7,533 nucleotides of DNA from Acidobacteriota bacterium. Lineage in GTDB: Bacteria > Acidobacteriota > Terriglobia > Terriglobales > Acidobacteriaceae. The translations under genes were made by a program, and so were the position numbers. The DNA is taken from positions 1 to 7,533 of the forward strand of contig QHZV01000021.1 of the NCBI GenBank assembly GCA_003224785.1, in the 5' to 3' direction. Within the stretch, counting starts at the first letter, position 1. Each line of letters begins with the position of its first letter. The notes under the pieces are model-generated. The model was not told the DNA's origin. It saw only the letters and a program-made list of their open reading frames with translations, and did no database searches. Positions 1-6,017 of the stretch are shown here, piece by piece.

Positions 1-684
1 CATGCTGCTCTTGGAAGATTGGAGTATGCAGGCAGCGTAGAAGAGGCAGCGCGCGAAGCCGATCTCGTGATCGAAGCCGTCCCGGAAGAGATGGAATCGA
101 AGATCGAGATCTTCACGCTGCTCGACAAAATCTGCCGTCCCGGAACCATTCTCGCTTCAAATACTTCTTCGCTGAGCGTCACCGAAATTGCCAGCGTGAC
201 ATATCGCCCCAGGAAGTGCCTGGGTATGCATTTCTTCAATCCCGTTCACAAGATGAAGCTGCTGGAAATCGTGCGGGCGCTCGAAACTGATGACGATACG
301 ATCGCAGCTGCTGTTGCAGTTGCGCGGAAGATGGGGAAGGAGCCGGTGGTTATAAAGGAATCTCCGGGATTTATCACCAGCCGCATCAATGCAATGATCG
401 GCAATGAAGCCTTCTACATGCTGCAAGAGGGGATTGCGTCGGCGGCTGACATTGATAAGGCGCTCAAGCTCGGACTAAATCACCCCATGGGGCCGTTTGA
501 ACTGGTGGATTTGGTTGGCCTGGATACGCGCCTGCACATTCTGGAATACCTGCATAAAACGCTGGGCGAGAAGTATCGTCCTGCGCCGCTTCTGGTCCAG
601 TACGTCAAAGGCGGGCGGTTGGGGAAGAAAAGCGGACGCGGAGTGTACGAGTACCCACAAAACATGGCCGGACCGGCGGATTAA
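1..684 (+). CDS. 3-hydroxybutyryl-CoA dehydrogenase (3-hydroxyacyl-CoA dehydrogenase family), 5' end outside window
   Basis: NAD(P)-dependent oxidoreductase interconverting 3-hydroxyacyl-CoA (probably 3-hydroxybutyryl-CoA) and 3-ketoacyl-CoA, in cytoplasmic beta-oxidation or butanoate/PHB-type metabolism. The frame is open from base 1; 227 codons are visible. The family is about 280-290 residues long, so roughly 55-60 N-terminal residues, including the GxGxxG dinucleotide motif, lie off the window. Visible signatures in order are ADLVIEAVPE, SNTSSLSVTEIA, GMHFFNP with the catalytic His at 229-231, its partner Glu 12 residues later at 265-267 (KLLEIV), SPGFITSRI opening the C-terminal domain, and LNHPMGPFEL with the substrate-site Asn at 478-480. 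The end (GRLGKKSGRGVYEY) is the usual C-terminus, so the 3' end is complete. A TTG at 19-21 is in frame but cannot be the true start because homology continues upstream. The exact chain-length preference (hbd, paaH or fadB-like) cannot be read from the sequence. Confidence 0.93.
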   Translation, partial: HAALGRLEYAGSVEEAAREADLVIEAVPEEMESKIEIFTLLDKICRPGTILASNTSSLSVTEIASVTYRPRKCLGMHFFNPVHKMKLLEIVRALETDDDTIAAAVAVARKMGKEPVVIKESPGFITSRINAMIGNEAFYMLQEGIASAADIDKALKLGLNHPMGPFELVDLVGLDTRLHILEYLHKTLGEKYRPAPLLVQYVKGGRLGKKSGRGVYEYPQNMAGPAD

Positions 685-855
685 GGCGCCTTTGAGCTGT
701 GAAGCGGCTATGCTGTAACCATGAGAGAGTTCCTGCTTCCCCGGGAACCGAACGCACTCAGAAAACGTAATACAGGTTGATGCCGGAAGGGAATTCGAGA
801 CCTCTCCACCGGAATCAGCCCCCTGTTGTCTCCCCGGCGGCAGGGGGAGTTTGCC
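685..855. other. Intergenic region between dehydrogenase and permease genes
   Basis: These 171 bases contain no supportable gene. I looked for a sigma70-type promoter. TTGAGC at 692-697 and TATGCT at 709-714 are only 11 bases apart, and TAATAC at 768-773 lacks a -35 partner, so none is convincing. The only clear element is the hairpin at 819-847, listed separately. I see no obvious terminator after the dehydrogenase stop codon, so read-through into the permease genes is possible. Confidence 0.6.
819..847 (+). promoter_or_regulatory. GC-rich hairpin covering the permease Shine-Dalgarno sequence
   Basis: CCCCCTG (819-825) and CAGGGGG (841-847) form a perfect 7-bp inverted repeat with a 15-base loop; two G-T wobble pairs (826-827 with 839-840) could extend it inward. 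The right arm is most of the Shine-Dalgarno stretch AGGGGGAG (842-849), which sits six bases before the ATG at 856. In the mRNA the folded stem would hide the ribosome binding site. Regulation by folding is an inference; no known riboswitch or thermometer class was recognised. Confidence 0.45.
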
Positions 856-957
856 ATGCAAATGCAGCTTTTCCTCGATATCGTTTGCCAGTCGCTTGCC
901 ACCTTGTGGGCGCATAAGCTGCGTTCATTTCTAACCATGTTCGGGATCGCCTAAGGG
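856..957 (+). pseudogene. N-terminal segment of MacB-type permease, closed by an in-frame TAA
   Basis: An ATG at 856 lies six bases after a strong AGGGGGAG ribosome binding site. It opens a 32-codon frame that ends at TAA (952-954), in the same frame as the long permease ORF that follows. The encoded peptide ends HKLRSFLTMFGIA, which matches the N-terminus of MacB/FtsX permeases. It aligns with RRRSMLTMLGMAWG in the adjacent paralogue, where the residue at the stop position is Trp. This is therefore the true 5' end of the next gene rather than a separate leader peptide. Either the gene is interrupted by a nonsense mutation, or the base calls here are wrong, or the stop is bypassed. TGG to TAA needs two base changes, whereas a Tyr, Leu, Ser, Gln, Glu or Lys codon would need one. 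Confidence 0.75.
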
Positions 958-2109
958 GTGGGCTCGTTGCTCCTCCTGGTCGGCCTCGGTGAGGGTTTTC
1001 GCAGTGGTCAGGAAAAGAACCTGAAAGAACTTGGCTCCGACATTCTATTTATTTTTCCGGGCCGCATTCCCGCCGTGGAAGGTAGCCAGCGATCTGGCAG
1101 AACATGGAACTTCACGTATGGCGACTACCTTGCGGTTCGCGACGGAGCCGAGCATCTGCGCAACGTCTCGCCAGTGTTGAACCGCGAAGATATCCGCGCG
1201 GTGAGCGACTACGGTTCCACCAGCGGCCAGGTATTCGGCGTGGCTCCTACTTACAACCAGATCCGGACGGTCCCAGTTGGGACGGGCCGCTGGTTCAATG
1301 AAGAAGATAACCAGAAGCACCGTCGCGTAGCAGTCGTGGGATGGGAGATGCTGAAGAACATGTTCCCCGGACGGCCGGCGGTCGGCTCAACCATTCTGTT
1401 GAACGGAATGGATTTCAGCATAATTGGAGTCATAGAAAAGGTAGGACGCGAGGCGAACAACGGAACGAACGCGAGGATCTTTATCCCCATTGCAACCATG
1501 CGAACGCTGTTTCGCCTGAAGGGAAATAGTCAGGAAGACGCGCTTTCTTTTATCAATTACCAACCGCTGACGCGGGACGAACATGAAGCAGCCAAGGCGG
1601 AAGTTCATCGAATTATCGCGGCGCGGCATGGGTTCGATCCTAAGCTGGAAGACGCTTTCGAAGACTGGGACACGGTTGATAACTCCAGAAAAGTGGCAAA
1701 GATCTTTGACGCTATGGATTGGTTCCTTGGCGTGGTAGGAGTTGTGACCCTCGGATTAGGGGCCATTGGGATCATCAACATCATGCTGGTTTCGGTGACC
1801 GAACGCACGAAGGAAATTGGATTGCGTAAAGCGTTGGGCGCAACTTACCGCAGCATTCTCACCCAATTTTTTATCGAAGGTGCGTTTCTCACCCTCCTCA
1901 GCGGCGGCTTGGGCCTGGGTGCAGTCACGACGTTGGTCGTGTTGCTGGCTCAATTGCCGGCGCCCGATGGTTTTGACACGCCTCGCATTGTGCCGTCATC
2001 GGCAGTGACAGCAATTTTGTGTTTGGCCGTTGCCGGAGTCGCAGCCGGACTTTATCCCGCGCGCAAAGCAGCACTGCTCGAGCCAGTTGAGGCGCTGCGA
2101 CAAGAATAA
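958..2109 (+). CDS. MacB/FtsX-family ABC transporter permease (lacks its native N-terminus)
   Basis: Inner-membrane permease of a MacB-like (type VII) ABC transporter; this family couples ATP hydrolysis to periplasmic export or mechanotransmission. From the GTG at 958 there are 383 residues; counting the preceding segment from 856, the gene would be about 417 codons, normal for the family. Layout: remainder of transmembrane helix 1 (GSLLLLVGLGEGF), a MacB periplasmic core domain to about residue 250 (including RRVAVVG and NGMDFSIIGVI), then the FtsX domain. The FtsX domain has helices at about 256-281, 306-335 and 348-370, and carries the hallmark SVTERTKEIGLRKALGA. It ends LEPVEALRQE. GTG 958 follows the TAA by three bases. 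AAGGGG abuts it without spacing, so initiation there would be poor unless ribosomes re-start after the TAA. The frame is otherwise intact, which argues that decay is recent or that the shortened protein is used. Substrate is unknown. No ATPase gene is adjacent. Confidence 0.82.
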   Translation: MGSLLLLVGLGEGFRSGQEKNLKELGSDILFIFPGRIPAVEGSQRSGRTWNFTYGDYLAVRDGAEHLRNVSPVLNREDIRAVSDYGSTSGQVFGVAPTYNQIRTVPVGTGRWFNEEDNQKHRRVAVVGWEMLKNMFPGRPAVGSTILLNGMDFSIIGVIEKVGREANNGTNARIFIPIATMRTLFRLKGNSQEDALSFINYQPLTRDEHEAAKAEVHRIIAARHGFDPKLEDAFEDWDTVDNSRKVAKIFDAMDWFLGVVGVVTLGLGAIGIINIMLVSVTERTKEIGLRKALGATYRSILTQFFIEGAFLTLLSGGLGLGAVTTLVVLLAQLPAPDGFDTPRIVPSSAVTAILCLAVAGVAAGLYPARKAALLEPVEALRQE

Positions 2110-2113
2110 AGAC

Positions 2114-3352
2114 ATGTTGAACGACATCGGCAAACAGGCTTATGGAGCGATGCGGTACAACCGTCGCCGCAGCATGCTGACCATGCTTGGAATGGCGTGG
2201 GGCATTGCCACGGTCGTGCTCCTGTTGGCATATGGAACTGGCTTCCAGCGTGGGCTGATGGCCGCATTCACAACATTTGGCGGCAATCTTATCGCAATTT
2301 TCCCAGGACGAACCGAACTGCAGGCAGGAGGCACTAAGGCCGGTACGGAGGTGCGCCTCACAATTCGGGACCTTGAGAACCTTCGTTCCGAAGTCCCATT
2401 TCTCCGACGGTCATCGCCGGAATCGAACAAGCAGAGCCTGATCGCGTACGCCCAGCGCAGCGCTACTTACATGGTGCGCGGAACATATTCCAGTTATCAC
2501 CAATGCCGGCATGTTGACGTTGGGGAAGGTTCGTGTTTTGACGATCAACAGGATTTCGCGCACATGCGTGTGGCGGTGATCGGCAACGACGTCAAGAAGA
2601 AGCTGTTCTCGGGGCAGAACGCCATTGGCGAAAGCGTTCGCATTGACGGCATTTCCTACCAGGTGATCGGGATCATCAAAAAAATGCTGTCCAATGGCGA
2701 AGACAATATGAACGCCATGGTCTATATCCCGTACAGCACCATGTCGGACCTGAAGAACACTTATTATCTGGACGCGATCGTTCTGGGATACGAAGGCGAG
2801 CACGCCAAAGTGACGAAGGCGGTGCGTGACTCAATGGCGTTACATCATAATTTCGATCCGAAGGATAAGCGCGCGGTGTTCGTGTTCGATGCCATCGAAG
2901 GATTTCAGGAACTTGGCATCATCACGATCGCAATTAAAGTGCTACTTGGTTTTATTGGATTGTTGACGCTGGGAATAGGCGGCGTCGGGTTGATGAATAT
3001 CATGTTGGTATCGGTCACGCAGCGCACACGGGAAATTGGTATTGAGAAGGCGCTTGGGGCACGGCGCTGGCACATTCTGTTGCAATTCCTCGCCGAGGCG
3101 TTGGCGATCACTGCTATTGGCGGCTTGCTAGGCGTGTGCTTGGCTTACATCGTTTCCTGGTCGGTGGGCGCGTTGCCGTTGTGGAGCGCGTTTCTTGACG
3201 ATGCCAGCGAAGGCGATATTCACCTGAAGATTGATTCCGCGATTCTCGTCTGGTCGACCGTTATCTTGGGCTTCGTGGGGATCGTGAGCGGGATGTTGCC
3301 GGCAATTAAAGCTGCGAGATTGGATCCTATTGAAGCGTTGCGGTACGAGTGA
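2114..3352 (+). CDS. MacB/FtsX-family ABC transporter permease
   Basis: Second permease, 412 residues, paralogous to the upstream one. Helix 1 is near residues 20-43 (MLTMLGMAWGIATVVLLLAY). The MacB core domain spans roughly 45-270 (AIFPGR, MRVAVIGNDVKKKLF, YQVIGIIKKM). The FtsX domain follows, with helices at about 276-300, 320-350 and 376-400 and the signature SVTQRTREIGIEKALGA; the C-terminus is LDPIEALRYE. The ATG at 2114 is chosen because MLNDIGKQAYGAMRYNRRRS matches a normal cytoplasmic N-terminus. The frame extends upstream to 2030, but that part lies inside the preceding gene. The start is four bases after the previous stop with only a weak purine stretch before it, so translational coupling is likely. 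The two permeases probably form a heterodimer (inference). The missing ATPase must be encoded elsewhere. Substrate is unknown. Confidence 0.92.
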   Translation: MLNDIGKQAYGAMRYNRRRSMLTMLGMAWGIATVVLLLAYGTGFQRGLMAAFTTFGGNLIAIFPGRTELQAGGTKAGTEVRLTIRDLENLRSEVPFLRRSSPESNKQSLIAYAQRSATYMVRGTYSSYHQCRHVDVGEGSCFDDQQDFAHMRVAVIGNDVKKKLFSGQNAIGESVRIDGISYQVIGIIKKMLSNGEDNMNAMVYIPYSTMSDLKNTYYLDAIVLGYEGEHAKVTKAVRDSMALHHNFDPKDKRAVFVFDAIEGFQELGIITIAIKVLLGFIGLLTLGIGGVGLMNIMLVSVTQRTREIGIEKALGARRWHILLQFLAEALAITAIGGLLGVCLAYIVSWSVGALPLWSAFLDDASEGDIHLKIDSAILVWSTVILGFVGIVSGMLPAIKAARLDPIEALRYE

Positions 3353-3354
3353 TG

Positions 3355-3627
3355 TTAGTAGTGATACCTCGCTTGTAGGAAGTACACGTATTTCCCCGAA
3401 ACCCGATACACGAGGCGATGCTCCTGCGTAATACGCCGTGACCAACAGCCCGCCAGGATATATTTGAGGGGTTCCGGTTTGCCAATACCGGCGAACGGCT
3501 GGCGCACGATGGCCTCCACCAGATCGAAAATGCGCAGCGCTACGCGCCTATCAGTTTCGACCCATAAGCGCAAGTCCTCGCGGAATTGCGTTTCAAGTAC
3601 CGCGCCGTATTCACCGCCGGTGGGCAA
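3355..3627 (-). CDS. yoeB: YoeB/Txe family toxin, mRNA endonuclease
   Basis: Toxin of a type II toxin-antitoxin pair. YoeB family members bind the ribosome and cleave mRNA at the A site. The 90 residues match the family nearly end to end: WVETD, PFAGIGKPEPLK, WSRRITQEHRLVY, and the terminal ARYHY. All four residues known to matter in E. coli YoeB are present: Glu46 (here E52), Arg65 (R71), His83 (H89) and Tyr84 (Y90), so the toxin looks active. The best start is TTG at 3625-3627, preceded by AGGAAA eight to nine bases upstream; no ATG or GTG is available near the expected N-terminus. This start lies 17 bases inside the antitoxin gene, consistent with translational coupling. The stop codon is only two bases from the stop of the convergent permease gene, with no terminator between them. 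Confidence 0.93.
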   Translation of the reverse strand: MPTGGEYGAVLETQFREDLRLWVETDRRVALRIFDLVEAIVRQPFAGIGKPEPLKYILAGCWSRRITQEHRLVYRVSGKYVYFLQARYHY

Positions 3628-3895
3628 GACCCATTTCCTGACGTAGCTTATCCAGCGATTCGGGTTTGCCTTTGCGTCGCTTCGAACTGTTCAGCGCTTT
3701 GATCAGCCGCTCCGCATTTCGTGGGGAACGTAAGAGATGTGCGGTTTCTAAGAGGCTGGATAGTTCATCCGCTGGAATCATAGCTACGCGTTGACCCCGC
3801 TTGCGGCGCACGATGATGACTTCGCGGTCGTTCACTACGCGATCCATCACGGAAGCCAGGTTTTCGCGCAAGCTGGTATAGGTTGTTTCGACCAT
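3611..3895 (-). CDS. yefM: YefM/Phd family antitoxin
   Basis: Antitoxin partner and DNA-binding autorepressor of the YoeB-like toxin encoded immediately downstream. The 94 residues have the Phd/YefM fold. The N-terminal DNA-binding and dimer region is TYTSLRENLASVMDRV, followed by VIIVRRKRGQRVAMIPADELSSLLETAHLLRSPRNAERL. A charged, probably disordered C-terminal tail (SSKRRKGKPESLDKLRQE) would wrap the toxin. The ATG at 3893-3895 aligns exactly with the usual YefM start, so it is preferred even though no Shine-Dalgarno sequence precedes it. The promoter -10 box ends only five bases upstream, implying a leaderless or near-leaderless message. The gene overlaps the toxin start by 17 bases. By analogy with E. 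coli yefM-yoeB, the protein should bind the TGTACA inverted repeat in its own promoter. Confidence 0.93.
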   Translation of the reverse strand: MVETTYTSLRENLASVMDRVVNDREVIIVRRKRGQRVAMIPADELSSLLETAHLLRSPRNAERLIKALNSSKRRKGKPESLDKLRQEMGLAHRR

Positions 3896-3900
3896 GCTCT

Positions 3901-3929
3901 ATTGTACAGTAAAGCTGTACGCCTTCCAA
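3901..3929 (-). promoter_or_regulatory. Promoter of the yefM-yoeB operon
   Basis: On the minus strand, -35 TTGGAA (3924-3929) and -10 TACAAT (3901-3906) are separated by exactly 17 bases (3907-3923), a good sigma70-like promoter. The -10 box ends five bases before the antitoxin ATG, so transcription should begin at or within a base or two of the A of the ATG (about 3894-3895). The aspA stop codon is 16 bases upstream of the -35 box, so the whole promoter sits in the 49-bp aspA-yefM gap. Confidence 0.75.
3903..3920. promoter_or_regulatory. Inverted-repeat operator for YefM (TGTACA-type)
   Basis: GTACAG (3904-3909) and CTGTAC (3915-3920) form a perfect 6-bp inverted repeat separated by five bases, and the left arm lies in a full TGTACA hexamer (3903-3908). 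TGTACA is the known core of the E. coli YefM-YoeB operator. Here the repeat overlaps the -10 box and part of the spacer, so binding would block RNA polymerase. The regulatory role is inferred from position and motif match. Confidence 0.7.
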
Positions 3930-3944
3930 TGAGTGGCAGTTGAG

Positions 3945-5351
3945 CTAGTCCTTAATGGGCGGGCGTGGTTCGGTCATTCGGGCTGGATCCAAAATCTGCT
4001 TAATCTGCTCTTCAGTTAGCAGTTTCCGTTCGCGCACGATCTGGATGATCGAATTTCCCGTCGCTACAGATTCCTTCGCCACTTCTGCCGCCTTTGCGTA
4101 TCCGATGTACGGATTCAATGCTGTTGCCAGCGATACCGTGGCCTGCACGTAGAAGTTGCAGCGGTTTGCGTTGGCTGTAATTCCGGCGACGCACTTGTCC
4201 GTGAACTGGCGCAGCATGTTGGTCAGAATGGTGATGGATTGCAGCACGCTGTAGGCCATGGTGGGCATCATGACGTTCAATTCGAGTTGTCCAGCTTGCA
4301 CAGCCATGGCGACCGCGACATCATTGCCGATCACTTGAAACGAAACCATCGCCGCGAGTTCTGGGATTACAGGATTAATCTTGCCGGGCATGATTGAAGA
4401 TCCCGGCTGGAGGGCTGGCAGATTGATTTCAGCAAAGCCGGTATTCGGGCCCGAGGAAAGCAGGCGCAAATCGTTCGAAATGCGGATCACTTCCAGCGCC
4501 AGATTTCGTAGCGCAGACGAAACCGCCGCCATTGGCAAATTTGACTGCATGGCGTAGCGCATGTCATTGGCGGGAAGGAGTTTCTGGCCCGAAATACGGG
4601 CCAAATTTTTGATGGCCTTCTCGCGGTAATCGGGATGGGTGTTGATACCGGTACCCACAGCCGAGCCACCCAGCCCCAATTCACGTAGCAATTCAGCACT
4701 GGCGCGAATTGCGTCTTCGGCGCGGCGCACCGCGCCTGCATAGGCTGCGAATTCCTGACCCAGCCGCATGGGTACGGCGTCTTGCATGTGGGTGCGGCCC
4801 GACTTCAAAATTTCGTGAAATTCTTTACCCTTTTTCTCCAATGCCGAAACAAGCGAATCGAGCACCGGATACAGATTCTCGAGCTCCAGCAGAGTTGCCA
4901 GTCGCATCCCGGTGGGAAACACATCGTTGGTGCTCTGGCCGTAATTCACGTGATCGTTGGGATGGACTTTGGAATAATCTCCAAGCTCGCCGCCGAGGAA
5001 TTCAACGCTGCGATTCGCGATCACCTCATTCGTGTTCATGTGGAAGCTGACTCCGGCGCCAGCCTGGAACACATCAACTACGAATTCGCTGTTCCACTTG
5101 CCTTGCTGCACTTCTTTCGCTGCTTGAATAATCGCGTCGGCGATTTTTGTGTCCACCAGGCCGAGTTCACGATTGGCTTCGGCTGCGGCCTCTTTCACGA
5201 TGCCGAAGGCACGAATCACTGTCGGGTGCGCGCGCATTCCCGAGATTGGATAGTTCTCGTGCGCGCGCGTGGTTTGAATTCCGTAATAGCGGTCACCAGC
5301 AATTTCTCTGGTGCCGAGGGAATCTTTTTCTGTGCGAGTAGATTTAGGCAT
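3945..5351 (-). CDS. aspA: Aspartate ammonia-lyase (aspartase)
   Basis: Cytoplasmic homotetrameric enzyme of the fumarase/aspartase superfamily, interconverting L-aspartate with fumarate and ammonia. Its 468 residues start right at the family N-terminus (KDSLGTREIAGDRYYGIQT). Aspartase-type rather than fumarase-type signatures are HPNDHVNYGQSTNDVFPTG (residues 130-148), SGRTHMQDAVP (184-194), the mobile catalytic loop GSSIMPGKINPVIPE (317-331) and GQLELNVMMP. Using Bacillus AspB numbering, which appears to coincide here, Ser140, Thr141, Asn142, Thr187, His188, Ser318 (catalytic base), Ser319, Lys324 and Asn326 are present. The beta-carboxylate contact Thr101 is Val101, in GAGVSF. No Shine-Dalgarno sequence precedes the ATG, only AAATAAAACC. 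An extended -10 promoter lies 42 bases upstream. The gene is 43 bases downstream of the methyltransferase on the same strand. A relative with altered substrate cannot be excluded because of Val101. Confidence 0.9.
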   Translation of the reverse strand: MPKSTRTEKDSLGTREIAGDRYYGIQTTRAHENYPISGMRAHPTVIRAFGIVKEAAAEANRELGLVDTKIADAIIQAAKEVQQGKWNSEFVVDVFQAGAGVSFHMNTNEVIANRSVEFLGGELGDYSKVHPNDHVNYGQSTNDVFPTGMRLATLLELENLYPVLDSLVSALEKKGKEFHEILKSGRTHMQDAVPMRLGQEFAAYAGAVRRAEDAIRASAELLRELGLGGSAVGTGINTHPDYREKAIKNLARISGQKLLPANDMRYAMQSNLPMAAVSSALRNLALEVIRISNDLRLLSSGPNTGFAEINLPALQPGSSIMPGKINPVIPELAAMVSFQVIGNDVAVAMAVQAGQLELNVMMPTMAYSVLQSITILTNMLRQFTDKCVAGITANANRCNFYVQATVSLATALNPYIGYAKAAEVAKESVATGNSIIQIVRERKLLTEEQIKQILDPARMTEPRPPIKD

Positions 5352-5393
5352 GGTTTTATTTCGGAGTGAAGCCTGACGAGCCAGAAACAGGAG

Positions 5394-5402
5394 ATTATAG
5401 CA
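5394..5402 (-). promoter_or_regulatory. Extended -10 promoter for aspA
   Basis: The minus strand reads TGCTATAAT: a perfect TATAAT (5394-5399) with the TGn extension (5400-5402). No good -35 is found at 16-18 bases, as expected for an extended -10 promoter. Transcription would start near 5387, giving a leader of about 36 bases before the aspA ATG. The box overlaps the TAA stop codon of the methyltransferase gene, so aspA can be transcribed alone or by read-through. Confidence 0.55.
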
Positions 5403-6003
5403 ACGCCGTCGAGGCGTGCGCAGGCTGGCGAGCGTCGCTTCTAGTAACGCCGAGCTTACGCGCGCTCACGACCAGCTGCTTGGTGAAGTTGTCTCGCGGG
5501 CGGGCGAACCCAATCTCGGCAAAGCCGGCGCGCTTGAGTGCGATTGAAATTCCCCTGCGGGTTTGGAAAGACTCGTACCGGCCGGCTATCCTTGCCGTTT
5601 TTCCAGTGCAATGCAGAATCAGGCCATTGGTGAGGACCCACAAGCGAAATAAGAGTGCCTTCGGCCGCGGGAACGCCAACGTCAGCTCGTGCATGGTGAA
5701 ACGCAACGCGTGCAGACTGATGTGTACGGTGCCACCAGGCTTGAGTACCCGGTTGATTTCAGCCAGTGCGACCGGAATATTCATGTAAGGCATCGCGACC
5801 TCACAGACGATATAGCCAAATGCCTCATCCTGAAACGGCAGGCTTTCAGCCCGAGCGTCGACAAACCTTCTGGAGGGATATTTCTTCGCGGCGGACTGTA
5901 ATCGATCCAGGGCTATGTCAACGCCGACGATCTCATCCGACGCACTCACCGAGGGAGCAGTGATATTTCTGCCGAAGCCGCAGCCGAGGTCGAGAACCCG
6001 CAT
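5395..6003 (-). CDS. Class I SAM-dependent methyltransferase (Methyltransf_11 type)
   Basis: Probable S-adenosylmethionine-dependent methyltransferase, 202 residues, soluble; substrate unknown. The SAM-binding glycine motif MRVLDLGCGFGRN is at the very N-terminus (residues 1-13). The acidic residue ending strand 2 is in VGVDIALD (about Asp29). The adenine-side region DARAESLPFQDEAF and the post-motif EINRVLKPGGTVHISL follow. Most relatives have 20-60 residues before the glycine motif, so this one is unusually short. The frame stays open for 24 codons upstream of the ATG, to a TAG at 6076-6078. That stretch includes a protein-like sequence (RWQLKCTERGVPYFF) but no ATG, GTG or TTG, only a CTG at 6037-6039. 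There is no Shine-Dalgarno sequence before the ATG. The protein may be N-terminally eroded, or may start at CTG. The gene is divergent from ypdA and upstream of aspA on the same strand. Confidence 0.8.
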   Translation of the reverse strand: MRVLDLGCGFGRNITAPSVSASDEIVGVDIALDRLQSAAKKYPSRRFVDARAESLPFQDEAFGYIVCEVAMPYMNIPVALAEINRVLKPGGTVHISLHALRFTMHELTLAFPRPKALLFRLWVLTNGLILHCTGKTARIAGRYESFQTRRGISIALKRAGFAEIGFARPRDNFTKQLVVSARKLGVTRSDARQPAHASTALL

Positions 6004-6017
6004 GAAGAAATATGGTA

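Noticed and set aside
692..714. TTGAGC and TATGCT as a promoter before the permease
   Set aside because: The spacing is 11 bases, too short for a sigma70-type promoter.
475..915. 146-codon open frame on the minus strand
   Set aside because: It runs opposite the conserved 3' end of the dehydrogenase, across the intergenic gap and into the permease N-terminus. It has no family features.
856..954. 32-codon frame as a regulatory leader peptide
   Set aside because: Its sequence aligns with the N-terminus of the neighbouring permease and is in frame with the following ORF, so an interrupted gene explains it better than an attenuator peptide.
2030..2113. Upstream extension of the second permease frame
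   Set aside because: The 28 extra codons lie within the end of the first permease gene and give a peptide unlike permease N-termini; ATG 2114 gives the expected start.
4782..5369. 195-codon open frame on the plus strand
   Set aside because: It is antisense to aspA, which is full length with all family motifs. The translation has no recognisable domain and is a shadow of the aspA codon pattern.
5366..5788. 140-codon open frame on the plus strand
   Set aside because: Antisense to the methyltransferase gene, which has clear SAM-binding motifs; no features of its own.
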